Shown here: piece by piece, positions 1 through 7,000 of the stretch
Layout of the letters: every line of letters begins with the position of its first letter
Numbering within the stretch: position 1 is the first letter of the stretch
Position numbers and translations under genes: made by a program
Assembly (NCBI GenBank): GCA_002415335.1
Contig: DHXL01000003.1
Coordinates: forward strand, 29,901-37,284
Direction of reading: 5' to 3'
DNA length: 7,384 nucleotides
Origin: Oxalobacteraceae bacterium UBA5157
GTDB taxonomy: Bacteria; Pseudomonadota; Gammaproteobacteria; Burkholderiales; Burkholderiaceae_D
The notes under the pieces: generated by a model
What the model was told of the DNA's origin: nothing
What the model saw: only the letters and a program-made list of their open reading frames with translations
The model's database searches: none

Positions 1-366
1 CTGCTATACCGCGCGCATGATTTTCCGGGGCTGCTCGACGGCGAGTGCGAGAGTTGGCAGGAATTTGGCCAGAAGGCGATTGGACGACGGGTCCTGGGCC
101 AGTTGTCGGTGCCCAAGACGGTCACGGCGGCGGTCGAAGCGCTCTGGTTCGGCGTACACACGCGGCCGCCGCTGACGCTGGGCGACACGCTATTGCTCGC
201 CAAGGAACTCGCGCCGGTGACGTCGCCGTTCCGTCGACCGGCCGCGATCACCGGCGAACACCCGGCACCGCTCATCGACTTTGAGGTGGGCGAGGAAACG
301 CTGCAGGAGATCCTTCAGGATTCATCGATCGAAGTCGCCTCTCTCACCGCGTCCCTGCTGGCCTAG
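1..366 (+). CDS. HDOD-domain signalling protein, C-terminal fragment (5' end outside window)
   Basis: The reading frame is open from the first base to a TAG stop at 364-366, giving 121 residues, so the start lies upstream of the window. An in-frame TTG at 103 is not a credible start because recognisable sequence continues before it. The visible part runs from a short HDFPGLL segment through a helix ending in LSVPKTVTAAVEALW, then PPLTLGDTLLLAKELAPVTSP, and an acidic tail (DFEVGEETLQEILQDSSIE) ending in SLTASLLA. This pattern is how HDOD domains end: a helix with 'lP..v..av..lw', then a 'ddal.lA..la.v' helix, then a 'dee.l..il.e....i.sL...l' tail. HDOD proteins resemble HD-domain phosphohydrolases but lack their metal-binding residues, and they act as regulators of motility, signalling or stress; no catalytic role is assumed. 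The gene converges on the FimV-like gene with a 24-bp gap. The family call comes from pattern recall on a fragment; any N-terminal partner domain (response regulator, EAL or other) cannot be seen. Confidence 0.65.
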   Translation: MLYRAHDFPGLLDGECESWQEFGQKAIGRRVLGQLSVPKTVTAAVEALWFGVHTRPPLTLGDTLLLAKELAPVTSPFRRPAAITGEHPAPLIDFEVGEETLQEILQDSSIEVASLTASLLA

Positions 367-390
367 CTCCGGGCGTCGGCCTGCACCCGT

Positions 391-2862
391 CTAGCGAAAT
401 GCCGCCAGCGCCGAACCATTCTCAGGCCCGGCCGGAACAGCTTGATGAAGCTGCGACAGGATCAATCTCGCCCGTGCGGCCAGCTCTGGCGTTCCATCCT
501 TGATCACTTCGTACAGCAGCTCCTGCGCTCCCTCTTCATCCCCGATATCTTGATACGAGATGGCCAGATGAAGCCTGATCGCCATGGTGGACATTTCCTC
601 GGCATCGATGGCGTCGACCGCATCCCTGGACGATTCCGAGCGAGCGGGCGTATCCGCGGCGGTGGATATCACACGGACATCGATCGCGTCAGTCGTCGTA
701 CTGTTGGCCCGGACGGGCGCTGCACCACGGCGCGCAACACTGGCGCTCTTCACTTGTTTGCGCGCCGGGGTTTGGTCGGGCGCCGCAACCGGCCTACTCG
801 CAACCGGACTGAGGGGCACTGCTTGCTGCGGATCGGCGCTTTCCTCCACCAGCCATTCGCGCACTGCCGTTTCATGGCGGGCCACAGGCGCATGGCTCTT
901 GCCCGGCTGCGAATTACCCGAAGGCGCAGGGCGAACAGGCCCTTCAACGGGAGGACTCGCAGCAGCCGCATCGCCGCCTGACTTATCCGGCGCAGCATCC
1001 GGTCGCTGAGTGTTCGCGCCGAACAAGACGGCATAGGCCTTTTGATCGTCCCGCTTCGAGCGGTTCGGCGTGCTTGCCAGCTTCAGCAACTGCATGATGC
1101 TGCGATACACGGCCAACTCGAAGCCGTCGCGCGTACCGTCGCGCTGATCGCTCAACAGTCCCTGCAAATACGGCACGATGTCCGGACTCCCCCACAGATC
1201 CAGGATCTTTTCCGTCACATGCGGCAGATCCGACAATGTCTGGTTTTGTCCGGCACTGGCCTCGGCATCCCAGGAAGCCACTTTGACGTTGTAGACCTTC
1301 TTGATGCGTTGCGCCGTTGCCTCATATTTCCGGACGTCACCGATCGCGCGATACACATCAAGCAGACACAGCCAGGGCAAGGGTGAATCCGGCTTTTCGA
1401 CATCCTTGAAAGGCTCGAGCAGCTCCAGCAGCTTCATCGGGTCTTGGTGGAGTGCCACCCAGACTTCCGCAAGCTCCGTGATATCGAGCACTTCTTCCAC
1501 ATCGAGCACGTGTCCCGACGGATCTCGCGAATGGTCTGGCTCGCGGCGGTTCGTCGCCAGGTAAGGAATGGGATCTTCGATCGCAGGTCGAGACGCAGCG
1601 TCTCGCTCGTCGCCGTTCAGTTCCGCGGCAGAACCGGCGACCCGTTCCGCGGCGACCGCCTGCGGATCAGGTGCATGCTGGTCGGAACCGGTGGGCCAAT
1701 AGGTGTCATTGAATGGCGCCGAATAGTCCAGTTCCACGACGTCGCCCGGATGCGTGAAATCGCCGGAACCGGTGTCATGGCCTTCGATGATCCTGCTCCA
1801 TGAGGCGTGGCGATCATTTTTCCTGGCGACGAACAGACGCCATAGCAGCCAGCCGATGGCGCCGAAGCAGGCCAGCACGGCTGCCCCCAAGCCGACGATC
1901 CAGTGTCGCAGGTCATTCCGCATGGCTTGCATGGCAGCCTGCTCGGACCGCTCCTGTTGCTTCAGCAGGTCGCTCTGCGCGCGGATGTCCTGCATCTCGT
2001 GCTGCACGAACCTTAGCCGCGCCTCGGCGGCTTGTCCCGGATCCTCGTCGCGCAAGAGGGCCGCGAGTCGCGCTTGCCGCACCCTGATGTCCGCGAGTTT
2101 CTGGGCGTCCGTTTCGGATGCGGAAGCGCTTAGTGTTGTGGCCAGTTTCAGGGTCAATGCCGTGTCGTGGCGGTCCAACTCTTGGCCGCCGGTTTCTTCG
2201 CCGGCGATAGACAGCGTGAGAACACCGTGCGATACCTTTTTCATCCTGGAAGAAGAGATCCGGGCCGCTTTCCTGAGCGCCGGCAGTGCCGTCGCCGTAG
2301 CGGGGTCCCGTGTGGCCTGTGGCCTCGTCCCAGGGCTCTTGACCAAGTGGCGTTTTCTGCCTTTTCCTTGCGTGACCATGTTGATATAAGGCGGCTGCGC
2401 CGTAACCGCCGAGGAGCGCGCGTCGCTGCCTGAACGCCGCGCCGATTCGGCTGGCAGCGCCGCCGCGGTCGCGGGCAAACTCGAGACCGGATCGAGCAGG
2501 ATCTGATAGTCACGATGGACCGTCGCCGTGCATCCGACACTGACGGACACATTGACTGCGAGTTCATTGATGTTTTGATGGGTCGTCAGCTGGATCGTGG
2601 TGGACTGGCCATTGCGCGTCGCACCTGCCTTCGGTGTCGCTATCATGCCGCCCTCAAGCGTCGATACCCTGGCCTTGATGCATTCAGACACAACGTCGTA
2701 CGCGTCGCCACCCACCAGCTGAATGCTGACCCGAAGCGGCTCGCCAAGACCGGACTGCACCGCGATCGATCCCAAGCCGGCGGCATGCACGATGATTCCA
2801 CAGACTGTCAAGACAGCGAATGCAATTGTGCGCAGGGCTCTCGTTCGTGGCGACGCCATCAT
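391..2862 (-). CDS. FimV/HubP-like polar or type IV pilus assembly protein, without visible LysM
   Basis: The protein has 823 residues. Residues 1-28 form a signal peptide (arginines, a hydrophobic core, then VHA-A). The mature start AGLGSIAVQSGLGEPLRVSI is the FimV N-terminal periplasmic domain (about 28-126), with cysteines 61 and 111 that could form a disulfide. A low-complexity, partly basic linker follows (about 127-245), then a probable coiled coil (about 250-318), one membrane span (about 321-345), and a cytoplasmic part. The latter has an acidic linker (350-455), a TPR-like region (about 456-597, including PFKDVEKPDSPLPWL and SDQRDGTRDGFELAVY), a Pro/Ala-rich linker (600-755), and the FimV C-terminal helical motif (about 758-803, AIRLHLAISYQDIGDEEGAQ). 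FimV/HubP proteins are single-pass polar organisers that support type IV pilus function and polar protein placement. No LysM motif (Y.V..GDTL..IA) is present between the N-terminal domain and the coiled coil. Tandem ATG codons at 2862 and 2859 are both possible starts; the first is 6 nt from a GGAA ribosome site. The family is confident, the exact role is not; it may be a paralogue of classical fimV. Confidence 0.9.
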   Translation of the reverse strand: MMASPRTRALRTIAFAVLTVCGIIVHAAGLGSIAVQSGLGEPLRVSIQLVGGDAYDVVSECIKARVSTLEGGMIATPKAGATRNGQSTTIQLTTHQNINELAVNVSVSVGCTATVHRDYQILLDPVSSLPATAAALPAESARRSGSDARSSAVTAQPPYINMVTQGKGRKRHLVKSPGTRPQATRDPATATALPALRKAARISSSRMKKVSHGVLTLSIAGEETGGQELDRHDTALTLKLATTLSASASETDAQKLADIRVRQARLAALLRDEDPGQAAEARLRFVQHEMQDIRAQSDLLKQQERSEQAAMQAMRNDLRHWIVGLGAAVLACFGAIGWLLWRLFVARKNDRHASWSRIIEGHDTGSGDFTHPGDVVELDYSAPFNDTYWPTGSDQHAPDPQAVAAERVAGSAAELNGDERDAASRPAIEDPIPYLATNRREPDHSRDPSGHVLDVEEVLDITELAEVWVALHQDPMKLLELLEPFKDVEKPDSPLPWLCLLDVYRAIGDVRKYEATAQRIKKVYNVKVASWDAEASAGQNQTLSDLPHVTEKILDLWGSPDIVPYLQGLLSDQRDGTRDGFELAVYRSIMQLLKLASTPNRSKRDDQKAYAVLFGANTQRPDAAPDKSGGDAAAASPPVEGPVRPAPSGNSQPGKSHAPVARHETAVREWLVEESADPQQAVPLSPVASRPVAAPDQTPARKQVKSASVARRGAAPVRANSTTTDAIDVRVISTAADTPARSESSRDAVDAIDAEEMSTMAIRLHLAISYQDIGDEEGAQELLYEVIKDGTPELAARARLILSQLHQAVPAGPENGSALAAFR

Positions 2863-2868
2863 CTTAAT

Positions 2869-2872
2869 TTCC
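2869..2872 (-). promoter_or_regulatory. Ribosome-binding site of the FimV-like gene
   Basis: On the minus strand the sequence reads CCGGAAATTAAG followed by ATGATG. GGAA is a short Shine-Dalgarno match lying 6 nt before the first ATG and 9 nt before the second, so spacing slightly favours the first but does not exclude the second. The site overlaps a perfect 8-bp palindrome, TTCCGGAA (2869-2876), in the short predicted leader. Base pairing there could hide the site, though the stem is too short to say so with any confidence. Confidence 0.5.
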
Positions 2873-2889
2873 GGAATATAAAGAATGCT

Positions 2890-2917
2890 ATTTTAACAAC
2901 GTTTTGAGCGCAAGCAA
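2890..2917 (-). promoter_or_regulatory. Candidate sigma-70 promoter of the FimV-like gene
   Basis: On the minus strand TTGCTT (2912-2917) is followed after 16 bp by TAAAAT (2890-2895). The -10 box matches the TATAAT consensus at five of six positions, whereas the -35 box matches TTGACA only at its first three. Transcription would start near 2883, leaving a leader of about 20 nt before the ATG at 2862. The stretch is clearly more AT-rich than the flanking genes, and an A/T tract lies just upstream of the -35 box, as in an UP element. It gives the FimV-like gene a transcription start separate from gdh-astE. This is a consensus match by eye, not a measured start. Confidence 0.5.
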
Positions 2918-2925
2918 GTGTTGCC

Positions 2926-2943
2926 GCAAAAATTTTGCCAAAA
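2926..2943 (-). repeat. Overlapping AT-rich dyads upstream of the FimV-like promoter
   Basis: The minus strand reads TTTTGGCAAAATTTTTGC. It holds two overlapping inverted repeats: GCAAAA-A-TTTTGC on the plus strand (2926-2938, 6-bp arms with a one-base centre) and TTTTG-C-CAAAA (2933-2943, 5-bp arms with a one-base centre). It begins 8 bp upstream of the proposed -35 box. The position suits an operator or an UP-like element, but no known regulator motif is recognised, and short A/T dyads can arise by chance in AT-rich intergenic DNA. The rest of the gap towards astE (2944-3036) holds nothing I can name. Confidence 0.35.
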
Positions 2944-3036
2944 TAACACGCTATCGAATCGAGGAGTGGTATTAATTTCATCTCGACGGGCCGTTGTGGC
3001 CATCCGGTCGCCGAGACGCAGGAGCGGGGCGCGGCC

Positions 3037-4053
3037 TTATTCCAGCCGCACCACCATCAAGCCGGCGCGCTGCCCCACCCTGACCTCGGGATTCGGGAAC
3101 ACCACGTATTCGGTTGCCGGCCCGACCCGCAGTGTCGTATCGCCGTCGTGCGTGATGACGGCACCCGGCGCCAGCGGCGTGAAATTCTGCGTGCCGCGGT
3201 CAAACGTCATGCGGAAATCGTCACTTCGCTTGACCAGCTCTTGCGCCACCCGAAATACATGCGGTGGGCTGTGCCGAAACGCCAGCGTCTGGCCCGAGCG
3301 CAGCAGGGAGTCGAGCGCCGCTTGCGTGACTGCAAATGCGCTCAAGTCATTTTTGCCCAATGCGCCGATCTGCCCCAGCTCGGCGGTGCAGCTGATCGCG
3401 CCGAATTGCGTCGCGCTGTACGCGCTGTAGGTCGGCGCCAGTTTCGAGTTGAGAATGACCGCACCGATCCCGGCCCCGCCGAGCCAGGTAATCAGCGCAC
3501 GTTTGCCGGGGTCGGCGATCGCATCGGGCACGATCGCAAAGGTTGGATAGAGCGAGGGCCGGATCGCGGTGTGCAGATCGAGGTGCCATTTCTCGCCGCC
3601 CGGAGTGGCGAAGAAGGCAGCAGTCGCGCGCATGATGAGATCGGCGCGTGGCGCTTCGGCGCTCGCTTGCAGCGCGCCGCGCTCGTCGCCAAACATCCGG
3701 TTCAAATCGGCGTCCAGAAAACGCAGCCCCTGTGCGATCGCATCGAGGTTGCCGACCACCACCATCAAGTCGACCGCCAGCGCGTGCGGCGTCCGCGCCA
3801 GTGCAGCCAGCAGCTGCGCCAGCATTTCAATCGGCGCCGTTTCGTCGCCATGCACGCCGACCGACAACAGCAGGCTCATGCGCTTCGGGGCGTGACCGGA
3901 TGCGCGGATTTGCAGGATGCCGCGCGCCGGCAGCCGCACGCCGAATCCGGCGGCGGAAAAGCGATCCGCGATGTCCGTGAAGTCGCCTGCGGCGAGGGCC
4001 CGCACCGAATCGGTTAATGGCCCCGCGGCGCGTTCATCCGGTGGCTGCGTCAT
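3037..4053 (-). CDS. astE: Succinylglutamate desuccinylase (AstE)
   Basis: AstE hydrolyses N-succinyl-L-glutamate to L-glutamate and succinate, the fifth and last step of the cytoplasmic arginine succinyltransferase (AST) pathway. The 338-residue product belongs to the zinc-dependent M14-like AstE/aspartoacylase family. Visible signatures are the zinc motif HGDETAPIE (His68, Glu71), DLNRMFG (Asn118, Arg119; substrate-binding region), HLDLHTAIR (His161, third zinc ligand) and SCTAELG (Glu225, the expected catalytic glutamate). The C-terminal stretch with NFTPLAPG, EYVVFPNP and GQRAGLMV matches the end of E. coli AstE closely. Its length is slightly above the 322 residues of the E. coli enzyme, the excess being mainly at the N-terminus. 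The ATG at 4053-4051 overlaps the TGA stop of the upstream glutamate dehydrogenase gene (ATGA), and no strong Shine-Dalgarno sequence precedes it, so translation is probably coupled. The same frame stays open upstream to 4944, but that part lies over gdh and is rejected. All key residues are present and the enzyme looks functional. Confidence 0.96.
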   Translation of the reverse strand: MTQPPDERAAGPLTDSVRALAAGDFTDIADRFSAAGFGVRLPARGILQIRASGHAPKRMSLLLSVGVHGDETAPIEMLAQLLAALARTPHALAVDLMVVVGNLDAIAQGLRFLDADLNRMFGDERGALQASAEAPRADLIMRATAAFFATPGGEKWHLDLHTAIRPSLYPTFAIVPDAIADPGKRALITWLGGAGIGAVILNSKLAPTYSAYSATQFGAISCTAELGQIGALGKNDLSAFAVTQAALDSLLRSGQTLAFRHSPPHVFRVAQELVKRSDDFRMTFDRGTQNFTPLAPGAVITHDGDTTLRVGPATEYVVFPNPEVRVGQRAGLMVVRLE

Positions 4054-7000
4054 GCCGCCGCTGCCGTGGACGAGGCCGCCTCGGACAAGGTCCAGACGTC
4101 CAGCACTGCATGCTCCAGGCTCGCCAGGTTCCGGTCGCCGTGGCCATTGATTTTGAGCTGGCTGATGACCGTTTCCACCGCACCATCCATGTTCACCGGC
4201 ATTTGCTGCAGCACGCGTCCGAGCAAGCGTTGCTGCGCCCGCCGCAGCGCCTGCAGCGCGTGTCCGCGCAATGCTTCCTGCGCAGGAAGTCCCTGGCTTT
4301 GCATCAGCACCCGTTCCAGGCCGTCGATCCCGGCCTGATGACGCAAGCGCATGCCGAGCTGCAGAAACGCAGGCAATGCCATCTCCGCCGGACGCGGCAC
4401 CGACAGCGCGGCGAACAGGAAGTCGGCCATGCCTTCGATCGCGTCGACCGCCTGACAGGCTTGCGCAAATGCGGGAGGCTGCAGCGACGCGCCCTCCGCC
4501 ACAGTCGTCGATAGCGCCAGCAATTGACGGGCGGACTCCGGCTGGCCGAACAGGCGGGTCAACTCGGCCAGGGCGGCCGACTCGCGCAATTGCGCTGCCG
4601 GGACCGACAGCACGCCTTCGATCACCGCCCTTTGCAAGGCGCGGGTGCGCTGGTCGACCGCGCGCGACACGTCGCGCGGCACGTCCAGCGCGTGCGCATC
4701 GAGTGCCGCAAACAGCGGCGCCAGATTCAGCGCTGACCAGGCTTGCGCCCATGCGGCGATGACCTCCGCTTCTTCCACTTGATGCGTCAGCGCCAGACCG
4801 GCCAACAGCAGCGGGCCACAGCGGTTGACCGCTTCGTTCGCCAGCACGGTCGCCAGGATTGCGTTGGCCAGCGGATGCGCCAACGGGTCGCGGCTTTGCA
4901 CCAATCGTTGCGGAAAGTAAGGCGTCAGCAGCGCCTTGGCCCATGGCTGCAACAGCAGCGCCTGACCGGCCAGGATCCGCTTGTAACGGTTCTTCACATG
5001 CGCGATCATGACCGCCAATTCCGGTGCGGTGAGCCCGCGCCCTTCGGCTTTACGCTTGGCCAGTTCAGTCTCGGTCGGCAATTGCTCCAGCTCGCGCGAG
5101 ATCACGCCTTCGGCTTCCAGCGCGGCGATCAGCTTGGCGTAGCCATCCTGCGCCGCACCGTCCAGTTGCGCCTGCTCTTCGCGCACCAGCAGATGCGTTT
5201 GCAGCATGTTGTCACGCAATACCAGCGCCTCGATATCGAACGTGACGTCGTTCAGGATGCGGTTGCGGTCGGCCGCCGACAGCGTGCCGGCATTGACTTC
5301 GGTGTCGAGCCAGATCTTCAGATTGACTTCGTGATCCGAGCAATCGACGCCGGCCGAGTTGTCGATCGCATCGGTGAAGATATGGCCGCCATGCAGCGCG
5401 AATTCGATGCGCCCGGCCTGCGTCGCACCGAGGTTGCCACCTTCGGTCACCACTTTGCAGCGCATCTGGTTGCCATCGACCCGGATCGCGTCGTTCGCGC
5501 GATCCTTGACTTGCGCATGCGACTCGGTCGAGGCCTTGATGTAGGTGCCGATACCGCCGTTGTAAAACAGATCGACCGGCGCCAGCAGGATGAGGTGCAG
5601 CAGTTGCTCCGGCGTGACGCTGGCCGCTTCGGTGCCAAGGGCGAGGCGCGTCTCGGGCGACAATTCGATGCTGCGTGCGCTGCGCGGCCAGACGCCGCCG
5701 CCGGCCGAAATCAGCGTCTTGTCGTAGTCATCCCAGGACGAACGCGGCAGCGCGAACAGGCGTTGCCGTTCGTCGAACGAGCGCGCGACGTCCGGTGTCG
5801 GGTCAAGGAAAATATGGCGGTGATCGAAGGCCGCCACCAGCTTCAACTGGCGCGACAGCAGCACGCCGTTGCCGAACACGTCGCCCGACATGTCGCCGAT
5901 GCCGGCCATCGTGATCGGCGTGGTCGTGAGATCATGGCCCATCTCGTAGAAATGGCGTTTGACCGCTTCCCACGCACCCTTGGCGGTGATGCCTAGTTTC
6001 TTGTGGTCGTAGCCGTTCGAGCCGCCCGACGCGAACGCATCGCCGAGCCAGAAGCCGCGCTTGACCGCGATGCCGTTGGCGATGTCGGAGAAGGTCGCGG
6101 TGCCCTTGTCGGCCGCCACCACCAGGTACGGATCGGCATCGTCATAGCAGACGGTCTGGGCCGGCGCGATGATTTCGCCGCGCAGCCGGTTGTCAGTCAG
6201 GTCAAGCAAGCCGGCGATGAACAGCCGATAGACCGCTTCGCCTTCGGCCGCGATCACCTCGCGCGTGGCGTCTTTCGGCATCAGCTTGCAGACGAACCCG
6301 CCCTTGGCACCGGCCGGCACGATCACCGCATTTTTTACCATCTGCGCCTTGACCAGGCCCATCACTTCGGTGCGGTAATCTTCCATCCGGTCCGACCAGC
6401 GCAATCCGCCGCGCGCCACCGGGCCGCCGCGCAGATGCACGCCTTCGAAACGGCGCGAGAACACAAAGATCTCGCGATACGGGCGCGGCTCCGGCAACAG
6501 CGCCAAGTGGCTACTGTCGACCTTGAAAATGATGATGTCGCCGACCTGTGCATCCTGGAAGTACGAGGTGCGCAGCGTCGCCAGTATCAGATCGGCCAGA
6601 CTACGCAGAATATCCTCGGTATCCGCATGATTGATCGCGATCAACTCCTTCTTGAGCGTGGCCAGCGCGGCGGCGCCGGCTGCGCGCTGTTCTGCGCTGG
6701 CGGCCGGATTGAAGCGGAGCAAGAAGCTTTCCACCAGGGTTCGCACTTGCGCGGGCTGCTTGCGCAGGCAATCGGCGATATAACGCAAGCTGAAGCGGCT
6801 GCCGGCCTGGCGCCAGTAGCTGGCGTACGCGCGCACCACTTGCACCTCCTTCGGACGCAGGCCGGCTTCGATCACCAAGCCATTCATGCGGCCGTCTTCG
6901 GCTTCGTTATTGAATAAGGCTTCGAACAATTCCTGGGCGGCGTCTGCCACATGCGATTGCGCCAGCTTGGCCGCACTCTGCGCGTCGACCGACAGGCTGG

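Noticed and set aside
103..366. A complete small 87-residue plus-strand gene starting at TTG 103.
   Set aside because: The frame is open to the window edge and the sequence before 103 is coherent with the same domain, so this is the tail of a longer gene.
442..2433. Several plus-strand open frames of about 90-210 codons opposite the FimV-like gene.
   Set aside because: They overlap a gene with signal peptide, membrane span and family motifs in order; the antisense products show none.
2800..2802. Cys21 of the FimV-like protein as a lipoprotein attachment site.
   Set aside because: The preceding residues (LTV) do not fit a lipobox, and the hydrophobic core continues past the cysteine to a good signal peptidase I site (VHA-A).
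2989..3001. Hairpin GGCC-GTTGT-GGCC downstream of astE, with outer TCTCG (2981-2985) and CGAGA (3012-3016) arms, as a terminator.
   Set aside because: The inner stem has only 4 bp and is formed by a self-complementary tetranucleotide; the outer arms are far apart, and no T-run follows on the minus strand.
2515..4017. Plus-strand open frames at 2515-2907, 2918-3430 and 3148-4017.
   Set aside because: They are opposite the 5' part of the FimV-like gene, the intergenic region and astE. The translations are Arg/Ser-rich without recognisable motifs, and the frames follow from base composition.
4054..4944. Upstream in-frame extension of astE by 297 codons, which would make a 635-residue protein.
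   Set aside because: The extension lies entirely over the C-terminal coding part of gdh on the same strand, is composed mostly of Ala, Gly and Arg, and has no family resemblance. The ATG at 4053 gives a normal AstE length with an ATGA overlap.
4743..6917. Very long plus-strand open frame (4743-5996 and 6003-6917, interrupted by a single TAG) lying antisense to glutamate dehydrogenase.
   Set aside because: It is the same phase throughout and mirrors codons of a well-supported enzyme. Its product is rich in Arg, Gln and Asp with no recognisable domain. The openness is explained by the avoidance of TTA, CTA and TCA codons in a GC-rich gene; the one TAG is the complement of a rare CTA leucine codon.
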